DNA from: Globicephala melas
Taxonomy: Eukaryota; Chordata; Mammalia; Artiodactyla; Delphinidae
Reading direction: 5' to 3'
Length of the DNA: 64,000 nucleotides
NCBI RefSeq assembly: GCF_963455315.2
Contig: NC_083326.1
Span: 44,270,363-44,334,362 of the forward strand
Shown here one piece after another: positions 1-9,900 of the stretch (position 1 is the stretch's first letter; the number at the start of each line of letters is the position of its first letter). The translations under genes and the position numbers were made by a program. A model generated the notes under the pieces. That model ran no database searches. It was not told the DNA's origin and was given only the letters and a program-made list of their open reading frames with translations.

Positions 1-2430
1 GAAAGAATCAGTGAGATTGAAGGTAGATCAACAGAAATTACACAACCTGAAGTGTAAAAAAAACAAAAAAGAAATGGAGGGAAAAAGACAAAAAACAGTA
101 CATTTAAAAAAGTACATTATCAAATAGTCTAACATATGTATACGTGGGACATCAGAAGGAAAAGAGAAGGACTTCCCTGGTGGTGCAGTGGTTAGGAATC
201 CACCTGCCAGTGCAGGGGATATGGGTTCGAGCCCTGGTCCGAGAAGATCCCACATGCTGCGGAGCAACTAAGCCTGTGTGCCACAACTACTGAGCCTGTG
301 CTCTAGAGCCTGCAAGCCACAACTACTGAGCCTGTGTGCCACAACTACTGAAGCCTGTGTGCCTAGAGCCCGTGCTCTGCAACAAGAGAAGCCACCTCAA
401 GGAGGAGGCCGTGTGCCACAACGAAGAGTAGCCCCCACTCATCGCAACTAGAGAAAGCCCGCACACAGCAATGAAGACCCAGAGCAGCCAAAAATAAATA
501 AATAAAATAAATAAATTTATAAAAAAGAAGGAAACGAGAGTCAGAAGAAATATCTGAAGAAATAATGGCTAAGAATTTTGAAAAAATGATTGACATATTC
601 TAAATCATATGTTCAAATATCTTAGAGAACACCAAAGAGGGAAAATACCAACAAAAACAAATAAACAAACGTTTGCATGCCATATTCAATCAGCTGATAC
701 TCCAAGTCAGAGAAAATATTAAAGGCAGACAAAAAAAAATACATTACCTACAGAAAAATAAGCATAAGAATTGCAGCTGACTTCTCATTCAGGAAACATA
801 CAAGCAAGAAAATAATAAAGTAACAACTTCAAAGCCTTTAAAAAATGTCTACCAACATGGTATATTTTAATCTATCTCCATTAAAAAGTATTTTAAATGA
901 GAATGTTCTAAATACACTAATTAGAAGACAGAGATTTTCATATTATATAAAAATGCAAGTCTCAGGTGTATGTTGCCTACAGGAAATATACTTTAAATAT
1001 AAAGATACAGAGCCATTAAATGTAAAGGATGGAGAAAGATATACCAGGACTGATCAAAGAAATCTGGGATACCTATATTACTTTCATGCAAAGTAGACTT
1101 GGAACAAGTAATATTCTCCAGGATAAGGTATATTGCATACTGACAAATGGGTCAGTCATCCTAAATATGTAAATACCTAACAACAGAACTTCAAAATACA
1201 TGAGGCAAAAAATAAGATATAAAAGAGAAATAGAAAAATATATAACCATAGCTTGAAACATGAACACTCCTTTCTAAGAAATTAAGACAAGTGGCAAAAT
1301 ATCAGTAGGTCTATAGATAAATTATTTAAGATTATCAACCAATATGACCAAATTAACATGAACAAATACACTGTACTCCAAAGCAGCTGAAAATACATTT
1401 TTAAGTATATGTTCAAATTCACCAAAATATATTCTGGGCAAAGAAAACTAAACAAATATGAAATAACAGAAATCATATTAAGTAAGTTATCAGACATAAG
1501 ACAATGAAGCTAGGAATCAATATAAAAATACCTGGACAATTCCTAAATATCTGGATATTTATGAATAAAATACAGCAAAATATAAGCTGAATAATATATT
1601 ACAACAAAGTGCATTTCATCCCAGGAATGCAAGGCTGCTTCAACATTCAAAAATCAATCAATATACTTTACCATTTTAACAGACTATGACTACAGTCATC
1701 TCAATTGATATACAAAAAACACTGTTAAAAAAAACTTGGTTAAAAAAAACTCTAAAACTCTCAGAAAATAGCATATTGGGAACAAAAGGAAACATCCTTA
1801 GCTTAACAAAGGACAAACAGACAAAACAAAACAAACCAAAAATCCTCAACATATATCACACACATTATACAAAATTAAACTCAAAATATATCATATACAT
1901 TAACAAAAATCTATACAACTTCTAGAAGAAAATATAGAAAAAATGTTTTAATAACAAGTGTTCCAAGGAGAAATGCCTGAATCTAAGACTTCTAAGACTG
2001 GGGCAGGGAAACCACAAGGTAACCTTGAAGTTTATCAAAAAACAAGGACAACATTAAATAAGTAAATAAAGTAAACAATGAGTACATAAATGAATGAGGG
2101 CATGCCAAAAGAGCACGAAAGCCAACCTGAAAGATTTCCCAATTACTAAAACTGAAACTATTTGAGCAAAATTAAATATTCATGAGTTCATACTGATATG
2201 AATAAATTACTGAATAAATAAGCAAATAGAGAGAAAGTATAAATCTTTTCTATAGAAGAATGCCAAGTAATAAATGTAGAAAGAATGTAGGAAATAGAAA
2301 GTCACCCACCCACAGAAATCCACTGCAATAATTACTGTATCCAAGATACACAGATGAATATTAATTAGTAGGCAAAATTTTTTAAAAGAGCAGTGGTTTT
2401 GTATAGCTTCAAAATATCTCCTCCAATATA
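1..2430 (+). mobile_element. Decayed L1M LINE, ORF1/ORF2 remnant
   Basis: Wording typical of old mammalian L1 is visible in order. It runs from an ORF1 segment (gaaagaatcagtgagattga at the start, then the agaaataatggctaagaatt stretch near 556) to an endonuclease-like stretch near 960-1080 (tgttgcctacagg, then atggagaaagata) and reverse-transcriptase-like sequence near 1610-1700 (catcccaggaatgcaaggct). All frames are broken by stops and indels. The element is cut by the window start and interrupted by a CHR SINE at 169-525. It probably continues into the 3' UTR at 2431-3096. The exact L1M subfamily is not resolved. Confidence 0.7.
169..525 (+). mobile_element. CHR SINE, long (full-length) type
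   Basis: A tRNA-derived SINE with head ggacttccctggtggtgcag, a B-box-like gggttcgagccc, the tandem cacaactactgagcc body and an (AAATA)n-rich tail. It is flanked by an imperfect 15-bp target-site duplication, agaaggaaaagagaa at 154-168 and agaaggaaacgagag at 526-540, which fixes both ends. It sits inside the old L1M and is therefore younger than it. Mutations and the two TSD mismatches suggest a fairly old copy. Confidence 0.93.
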
Positions 2431-3096
2431 TTTATTTATTACTATGGTTGTTTTAACATATGTTTACAAATTCTTTGTTACTCTTCTTCCAGTAGATGGA
2501 CTTAAATTCCCCTCCCTTTAACTGTTGTTTGAATTTATTGATTCCCTTTATTATTCATTATTAGAGTATGGAAATGGAAAGGAAAGCAATTTTACAGCAG
2601 AGAAACCTAGAGGACACCCCCTTAACCAAGATATAGGAGGTTAACATCATCAGACTGTGTTGATATCATGTGTTCCTGATACGAAGGCACTTTCATGACC
2701 CGAATCTAATCATGTGAAATCATCAGGCGAACCCAAATTGTGGGGAATTCTTCATAATAACTGACCAATACTCTTCAAAGTTGTCAGTGTTACGAAAACA
2801 AGGAAAGACTGAGAAAGTGTTAAAAGTTTGAGGAGATTAAGGATCTGACACTAAGTGCAATGTGGTCTCCTGTATAGAAGAATCATGGAAGAGAAAAAAA
2901 AAGGACATTGGTAGGAAAAAAAAATGATGACATTCAAGTATAGTCTATTGTTGTATACCAATATTAATTTCTCAGTTTTGATCAACGTACCAGGATTATA
3001 CAGATGTTGACATTAGGCAAAGCTGGTGAAAGATTATACAGGAACTCTTTTTACTATCATTACTAGTTTGTATTAACTAAAGTTATTTCAAAATGA
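2431..3096 (+). mobile_element. L1M 3' UTR
   Basis: The segment with aacaaggaaagactgagaaa, then gtgcaatgtggtctcctg, ggacattggtagg and a terminal ttatttcaaaatgaaaag matches the general wording of an L1M-class 3' UTR as I remember it. It lies in line with the L1M coding remnant upstream, so both are probably one element ending near 3096. Subfamily uncertain. Confidence 0.5.
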
Positions 3097-3815
3097 AAAG
3101 AAATGGAGTGATATCTGTTTTCCTGACTCAATACTAGTGTCAATGCAATCCTATACTTGGCAATAGGAATGATCCCAAGGATCAGTCTCATAGATAGGAA
3201 GGATGAGGGTGAGTGTCTAAACCACAGTGTCAAGCAAAACCCTTTTGGCCTGTTTTATTCAACACCTAGAGAATTACTTTCATCTGCATGGTACTAGAAA
3301 GGCCACCCTGCCATGTTCCCATAAAATGGAGGAGAAATGAGAGCATGCCCCTCACCCTTAAGATTATGACACAGACTTTGCACAAATCACTCAGCCTGAA
3401 CATGTCATATTGCTTCTCTTATGGCTATGTGTGGCTGAAAAATATGGATTTCAGTTGGTCCTAGATAAAAATTCTATTATTATGAGAAGAGGATCATTTT
3501 ATTCAGTTCCCTATAAGCAAATATCTGTTTACAGACAGATTTTCTTGATTATTTTATTAATAGTTGTTGTCTCACAAAAATATAAAAACACATGAGATAG
3601 AAGCATATAAGATTTTTAACTTTCATTTTATTTTATTATTACTTTTTAACATTCTGTACCTTTATCACTGACAGGTTCTGGCACATGTTACCTACTGAAT
3701 TCATATCCTTAATTTATATTTATAAGTTTACTCTAAAAGAAGATCCTACCAGGTAAAATATTTTGTAATCTAACAGTAATATATTTTATTACACTTTCTT
3801 TCTTCAATGTTATTT
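3097..3815. other. Unassigned AT-rich sequence
   Basis: I recognise no gene, RNA or repeat family here. The only open frames are short chance frames with no protein-like character. Confidence 0.5.
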
Positions 3816-4175
3816 ATAATGGTTTCAGAGGATTCCATTTCATGTCTATTTTATAATGATTAACGAAGTAACTATTAGCATTTACTTGGTTTCCAATTTA
3901 TTACTAATACAAACAATGCTGTAATAAACATCTTTGTAGACAAATCTTTGTTTACATCTATAATTACTTCCATATGATTAAATTCCTGGAAGAGAAATTT
4001 CTGAGCCAAAAGATTTACGCATTTCAATATGTTTTGAACTAAAAGGCAAATTGCACTTCAGAAATTCTGTACTCATTTATAAATTTCTCTGCAATGTTTC
4101 AGTGTACTGACACTTTTGGTAATACTGAAACAACACAGCCTGACAGACTGAAACCATTGCAAGCATTTTTAATTT
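3816..4175 (-). mobile_element. Old L1M fragment, ORF2 3' region, antisense
   Basis: Phrases such as aatgctgtaataaacatctt, attaaattcctggaagagaa and gcaaattgcacttcagaaat are diverged versions of the antisense C-terminal ORF2 wording of L1M. No frame is kept. Boundaries are approximate. Confidence 0.55.
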
Positions 4176-6090
4176 AAATTGATTGGCTCCTATTGATCAA
4201 TTTATATATTTATCGTAATTTGCTTGTAATATTACATATGTAAAATATGAATTCCTCTACCATTGAGATTATTAAGTTATATTGCCAAAAAGTAATTGAC
4301 TACAGTGATTCAAGTACATCCAAAAGGAGTAAAATTGACTACTTCACCTCAGAAAAATCAATATTTTGGAAAGATGCAATCAGAAATATAATGCTTAGAT
4401 AAGAGATGGTATTTCATCTTGTTACTTATTTAAACTTTCAGATTAGGAATCCTCAATTCCTGGAAAGAAAAACATTTCCATTTCTTTTTATACTATCATG
4501 GTATTATTAAGGAAGAAGAACAGTTCACCTTCTACACACGTCACATTCACGTTTTCAAATATAACTTGAGTCTTCTAAATTGCTATTATTTCAATAGTCA
4601 AAAACAGTGAAGATTTCTAAAATAAATGTACAATTACTATGGCAATTTGAATTTTATACATATTTGAAGTATTACGCATATTACAACAATCAAACTACAG
4701 ATTTCCTAAGAATTTAAAATAGATTTTATAATTTTAATATCGAGCAGTCAAAGCATTTCAGAAATGAACTCACAAAAAAGAGATTGGTTTCTCTGCCCTA
4801 CTGAACATATTTGAATATAATAATGATGGTTCTATTTTTAGTAGTAATCATATATTCATTTTTGTGGTCCTTCAAAAGATATTGATGGAGTCTGTTCTTT
4901 AAAGATGGCAGAAGAAGGTAATTTTATATTCCTCTCCTCTCGTGTAAACCAAAGTATTGAAAATTATCAAAGAAAGAAAAAAACTGAAAAGAAATATACA
5001 TTTTCAATAAAACAAGAAAAGATCTAAGCCACAAATCACAAATGTGCAAATGTAGACATATGTGCTCTACGTATCTAGTATTAATCAATGATAGAAACAA
5101 GAGAGAGTAACATACTTCCTCAGTTCTGGAACAGGTTAGACAATTGCCACAATTTGAATTGCTTATATAGTGATAACTTATTTAGAGGAATTAAATCTAG
5201 AGGCAAATGCCTGGAATGGATTAACAATAATCACAAAAACATCCCAGCTTAGCTAGATCCATCCATAAAAACTGAAAACATAAAAAGGAAAAGAAGAACA
5301 AGGAGGAGGAAGAGGAGCAAGAGTAAGGAAGGGAAAAGAAAACAAGAAGAACAAGGATAAGAAAATTAAAAAAACTTACCTAACAGACATAAAAGACAGT
5401 AGAAACAAAATCATCATGAAAGAGAAATAAAGAAACAAATGCTTGTCCTGTTCTTTAGTGAAATTAAGAAATTATTCAGCAGGACATGTCTGAAAAGTTT
5501 TAAAGGAAAAATATAGCTCTGCACTTGATTTCAAAATTATTGAAACTGCACATGCTACACTATAACTTCATTAAAAAAATTTCATAATTTTTGAAAATAA
5601 AATCTGTTAAATTCATAGAATAAAATCCATATTTATTTTGTAAAAGAAGAAAAATTCTCAGAGGACTTGTGAAACTATGAGAAATCACCAGACATAGACA
5701 TGCTCAAGATGGAGATTATAACCTAAGATGTACAAATAAGGGTGGAAAACTCCAAAAGTAAGCTGAAATTGGAGTTGGAAGAATATAAGAAAAAGATGCC
5801 AAGGAGGAAATAATCAATCATGATGGGCAATTCCTCTCTCATAGAAGTCAGTGACTAGAGCAAAGACATAATGCAGTAGAACAGTTCAGTGCTACCACAT
5901 TTCACAACATAGCAAGGCAACCTTTGAAGCACAACTTCAGATGACAATATAAATAGCATTCTGGAGTTGTGAAATTCAGTGACTTTAAACTGGGGCCACT
6001 GCTTAAGTGTCTAAGTCCTAAGTCAATGAGAAAGAGAAGGTCAGGAGACAAACCTAGAAGAGCTTGCAAAATTCACAACTGTTTCATTTT
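4176..6090. other. Unassigned AT/purine-rich sequence
   Basis: No gene is visible. From about 4890 (aaagatggcagaagaaggta) the text resembles the start of an old L1 or HAL1 5' end, but too weakly to assign. A purine-rich run (GGA/GAA repeats) spans roughly 5283-5372. The longest frames are short and uninformative. Confidence 0.4.
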
Positions 6091-6094
6091 ATAC

Positions 6095-6235
6095 ACACAT
6101 ATCACCTGAAAATTTGTAAAAATCCATATTCTGACTCAGTGGGTCTCAAATAGGGCCTCGGATTCTGCATTTCTATAAAGTTCTGAAATGATGCTACTTC
6201 TGGCTTATAGACCATGTTTAAAATAACAAGGGCTA
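6095..6235 (+). mobile_element. MER5A-like DNA transposon relic
   Basis: The stretch atcacctgaaaatttgtaaa followed by gactcagtgggtctcaaata and attctgcatttctataaagt has the wording of the non-autonomous hAT element MER5A. It is diverged and the terminal repeats are not clear. Confidence 0.5.
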
Positions 6236-6854
6236 TACTACAAGCATAAACGATTGATTCTTCCTTTCACAATTTATATGCTTATGCAGGATATCTTAAC
6301 TCCAAAATGGAATTGATAAAAAAAAAAAAACCAGATATTTAAGGAGTAACATTTACATGAAATAGTGTAAAACAAGAACCAAAATTAGTAAAACAAAATT
6401 TAAACATGTATAAACAAAAGGAAAAGGAATGTTATTGCACCTGTATCATACTCTTTAAAATTAAAAATAAAAGTTTCAAGTAAAATTTTTCAGTCACTAG
6501 GATGAATAGCAGATTGTACATAGTGGAAGAGCAAACTGATAAGCTGGAAGAACACAGAAAGGAGTTCTTTCACTTCTGAAGGAGTTGGAAATATTACAAC
6601 AAGAGACATGAAGAGGGTTCTGATTCTGCTTAAGGTGCAGAAAGTTGTAAAGAGCATCACTCCCACCCTAAAGTAGAGAAAATGATAGAAAAACTGAAAA
6701 TCATATCTTCTCTTGAGATGAAAGGTCTAAGAGAAATATATATATAACACAGATTTTTCTATTAACTTGCCAAGAAAATGAAATGAATGAGAGAGAGGTT
6801 TTTTGTTGTTATTGTTGTTTTAATTGCTGCTAGAACAATGGGATACCCATATAC
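6236..6854. other. Unassigned sequence
   Basis: AT-rich and purine-biased; no recognisable gene or repeat. A poly(A) run at about 6318-6331 could mark an old retroposon tail but has no body that I recognise. Confidence 0.4.
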
Positions 6855-6903
6855 AAAAAAAAAAAAAAAAAAAAAAAGAAGGAAGGAAGGAAGGAAGGAA
6901 GGG
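6855..6903 (+). repeat. Poly(A) and (GAAG)n microsatellite
   Basis: A run of about 23 A is followed directly by six or so copies of GAAG/GGAA. Such tetranucleotide runs commonly grow from retroposon tails. Length is likely to vary between individuals. Confidence 0.95.
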
Positions 6904-6935
6904 ATTTTGACTCATACTTCACACCATATATACTT

Positions 6936-7292
6936 TTTTTTTTAATGTATCTATTTTATTTATTTAATTTTGGCTGTGCTGGGTCTTCGTTGCTGCACAC
7001 AGGCTTTCTCTAGTTGTGGTGAGTGGGGGCTACTCTTCGTTGAGGTACGTAGGCTTCTCATTGTGGTGGCTTCTCTTGTTGCGGACCATGGGCTCTAGGC
7101 ACAAGGGTTTCAGTAGTTGTGGTACGTGGGCTCAGTAGTTGTTGCTCGCAGGCTCTAGAGCGCAGGCTCAGTAGTTGTGGCACACGGGCTTGGTTGCTCC
7201 ATGGCATGTGGGATCTTCCCGGACCAGGGATTGAACCCATGTCCCCTGCATTGGCAGGCAGATTCTTAACCACTGCGCCACCAGGGAAGCCC
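6936..7292 (-). mobile_element. CHR SINE, long type, antisense
   Basis: Reverse complement of the CHR SINE. It begins with a T-rich tail, passes through the inverted tandem body (cagtagttgtggtacgtggg) and ends in gccaccagggaagccc. Flanks catatatactt (6925-6935) and tatatgtactt (from 7293) are an imperfect target duplication. It lies 99 bp from another CHR SINE in the opposite orientation. Confidence 0.93.
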
Positions 7293-7322
7293 TATATGTA
7301 CTTATTAATTTAAAATAAACTA

Positions 7323-8221
7323 TAGATCTTCTTCAACTTATGATGGTGTCATGTCCCAATAAACACACTGTAAATTGAAAATATCCTAAGTTGGGACTTC
7401 CCTGGTGGCACAGTGGATAAGAATCCACATGCCAATGCAGGGGACACAGGTTTGATCCCTGGTCTGGGAAGATTCCACATGCCAAAGAGCAACTAAGCCT
7501 GTGCACCACAACTACTGAGGCTGCACTCTAGAGCCTGCGAGCCACAACTACTGAGCCTGCACTCTAGAGCCCACGTGCCACAACTACTGAGCCCGCGTGC
7601 CACAACTACTGAAGCCCGCATGCCTAGAGCCTGTGCTCCGCAACAAGAGAAGCCACCTCAAGGAGAAGTCCACACACTGCAATGAAGAGTAGCCCCCACT
7701 CGCCACAACTAGAGAAAGCCTGCACTCAGCAATGAAGACCCAACACAGCCAAAAATAAAAATGAAATTAAATCTTTTTTAAAAAAGAAAATATCCTAAGT
7801 CAAAAATGCATTTAATATACCTAACTTAACATACACCATAGCTTAGCCTAACCTACCTTAACGTTCTCAGAACATTTACATTAGCCTAGAGTTGGGCAAA
7901 ATCATCTAACACATAGTCTATTTTATAATAAAGTGTTGAATAGCTCATGTAATTCATTGAATATTGTACTGAAAGTGAAAAACAGAATGGCTGTCTGGGT
8001 ATAGAATGGTTGTAAATGTTGGTTGTTTACCATTGTGATCACATGGCTGACTGGGAGCTGCTGCCCAGTATCACAAGAAAGGATCATACCACATATCGAT
8101 AGCCCGGGAAAAGATCATAACTCAAAATCTGAAGTATGTTTTCCACTAAATGTGTATAGCTTTTGTACCACTGAAAAGTCAAAAAATCATAAGTTGAACC
8201 ATTGTAAGTCAGGGACCATCA
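7323..8221. mobile_element. MER-class DNA transposon relic
   Basis: The two ends form a diverged inverted repeat. Left end gatcttcttcaacttatgat (from 7325) pairs with the reverse complement of the right end, gatggtccctgacttacaat, at 14 of 22 positions by my count. The interior (aatgcatttaatatacctaa; gggcaaaatcatctaacaca) matches a widespread non-autonomous MER element I remember but cannot name with certainty; it may be Tigger/pogo-related. It hosts the SINE at 7392-7785. Confidence 0.5.
7392..7785 (+). mobile_element. CHR SINE, long type with expanded body
   Basis: Flanked by a perfect 15-bp target duplication, gaaaatatcctaagt at 7377-7391 and 7786-7800, so the limits are certain. At 394 bp it is longer than the other copies because the internal cacaactactgagcc unit of about 20-40 bp occurs more times (7505-7615). 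Its insertion split the MER transposon at 7323-8221. Confidence 0.96.
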
Positions 8222-8354
8222 TTACAAACCTAGGTATAAAGCCTTAACTATAAACTATAAAACGTCTAGAAGAAAACATAGTTGAAAAAATCTTTGTGAT
8301 CTTACATTAGACCGACTTTTTTTTTTTATAAATAGGACTCAAAAATCATGAACA

Positions 8355-8681
8355 GGCTTCCCTGGTGGCGGCTTCCCTGGTGGTGCAGTGGTTAAGAATC
8401 CACCTGCCAATTCAGGAGACACGGGTTCGAGCCCTGGTCCGGGAAGATTCCACATGCTGTGGAGCAACTAAGCCCATGAGCCACAACTACTGAGCCTGTG
8501 AGCCACAACGACTGAAGCCTGAGCATCTAGAGCTTGTGCTCCTCAACAAGAGAAGCCACCGCAATGAGAAGCCTGCGCACTGCAACAAAGAGTAGCCTCT
8601 GCTCGCCGCAACTAGAGAAAGCCCGCACACAACAACAAAGACCCAACACAGCTAAAAATAAAATAAAATAAATAAATTTAA
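8355..8681 (+). mobile_element. CHR SINE, long type, duplicated 5' head
   Basis: Flanked by aaaaatcatgaaca (8341-8354) and aaaaatcatgaata (8682-8695), a 14-bp target duplication with one mismatch. The first 15 bases, ggcttccctggtggc, occur twice in a row (8355-8369 and again from 8370), so the copy starts with a tandem head duplication inside the target sites. Confidence 0.95.
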
Positions 8682-8755
8682 AAAAATCATGAATAGTAAG
8701 TAAATAAATAAATAAACTGGACTTCATCAAAATTATAACGTCATCTTCCTTGAAA

Positions 8756-8787
8756 GACACACACACACACAAAAAGAGAGAGAGAGA
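8756..8787 (+). repeat. (AC)n-(AG)n microsatellite
   Basis: A short AC run followed by A5 and an AG run, inside the L1M remnant. Confidence 0.9.
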
Positions 8788-9221
8788 ACCAGACAGACTG
8801 GGAGAAATGAAAAACACATTATCTAAGCAATGATTCACATATAAAAACATTCACAAATCAATAATAACAAAACCACCAATCCAATAAATAAATGGCCAAA
8901 GAATTTGAATAGACACTTCACTACTGAATAGATACTGATGGTAAATAAGCACATAAAAAGATACACACAATTTTTAGTCATTGGAGAAATACAAGCTTTT
9001 TTTTAAATGAGATACTACTACAAACCCATTAGAATGGTTAAAACATAACAAAATAACAACATGTAACAATCCTTGGCATTGCCAAAGATGTGCCACAACT
9101 GTAGCTCTCCTATATTGCTACTGAAAATGCAAAATGGCACAGTCATTTTGGAAAACAGTTTGGCAATTCTTACACAGCTATACAACCCAGCCAAACCATT
9201 CATAGGCATCTGCTCACCAGA

Positions 9222-9443
9222 AGAGTCCCTGGACCACCAGCCCCAGCAAGAGCAGGAGAGGAAGAGAGAGGTCCTCAGCTGCTGGGGAGTCCTTGCCCCA
9301 ACCCCATCCTCCAACACACTGAGAATCTCCCGACCTCCACACAGTTTCCATCCCAGACCCCCTGACAAAGCAGAGGGCCTTAGGGAGCCCTACCTTGTCA
9401 TGTACAATCAATAAAGTACACTGTACCCAGGGGAAAAAAAAAA
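9222..9443 (+). pseudogene. GAPDH: GAPDH processed pseudogene, 3' UTR fragment
   Basis: The sequence from gtccctggaccaccagcccc through agcaagagcaggagaggaag, ctgctggggagtccttgccc, tagggagccctaccttgtca and the poly(A) signal AATAAA (9410-9415), ending in gtacactgtaccc and a poly(A) run (9434-9443), is the 3' UTR of glyceraldehyde-3-phosphate dehydrogenase mRNA as I know it from mammals. The coding region is absent; homology starts at or just after the stop codon. It is therefore a strongly 5'-truncated processed retrocopy, made by L1 machinery from the mRNA. It is inserted in the C-terminal ORF2 part of an old L1M, whose text resumes at about 9453. I could not identify a clear target duplication. 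It has no coding capacity, although chance open frames cross it on both strands. Confidence 0.92.
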
Positions 9444-9720
9444 GTAAGTCCATGGAAAAATCAATACAAGAATGTTTATATCAGCCTTTTCCATAATTGC
9501 CAAAGTCGGGAAAGAGCACAATGTCCAACAAATAGTGAATGCTTAAACATATGGCCGTACATTGTCTGTGGTACAGACAATGGAATACTATTTAAAAATA
9601 TGAATGCAATACTTATACATGCATGGACAAATCTCAAAAGTATTCTAAGATATGAAAGAAGCCAAAGTCAAAGGAATGCATACTATATGATTACAAATAT
9701 ATGACAAATATTGATACTTT

Positions 9721-9900
9721 TGAGTTTTTCTTGATCTGATGGGTAAAAATATGTTAGTAGCTTTTTGTTTGTCTTACTATATGTGACTATCTTTTCACAT
9801 TATTATTCCATTTCCTGTGAACTGTCAATATGTGTCTTTTGCTTATACATATATTTTGCCCATTTTTGAAAATTGGGTTTTTGGGTTTTTTCTCCTTAAT
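9721..9900 (-). mobile_element. Old L1M fragment, antisense
   Basis: Phrases tgtcttttgcttatacatat and ttttgcccatttttgaaaat, then attgggtttttgggtttttt, resemble antisense L1M ORF2/3' end text. Boundaries approximate. Confidence 0.45.

Larger units (their letters stand above)
8225..9720 (+). mobile_element. L1M 3' half of ORF2, host to two insertions
   Basis: Old L1 ORF2 C-terminal wording runs along the + strand: ctagaagaaaacatagttga (8259), ggacttcatcaaaattataa (8719), tggccaaagaatttgaatag (8892), ttttggaaaacagtttggca (9147), gaatgtttatatcagccttt (9470) and gacaatggaatactatttaa (9576). It is broken in all frames. A CHR SINE (8355-8681) and a GAPDH retrocopy (about 9222-9443) interrupt it. 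Confidence 0.75.

Noticed and set aside
169..525. CHR SINE heads as possible tRNA genes
   Set aside because: They keep box-like motifs of their tRNA ancestor but lack a tRNA fold and continue into SINE body and tail.
9018..9414. Open frames of 113-116 codons on both strands over 9018-9414
   Set aside because: They cross the boundary between L1M and the GAPDH 3' UTR retrocopy, so they cannot be a gene product.
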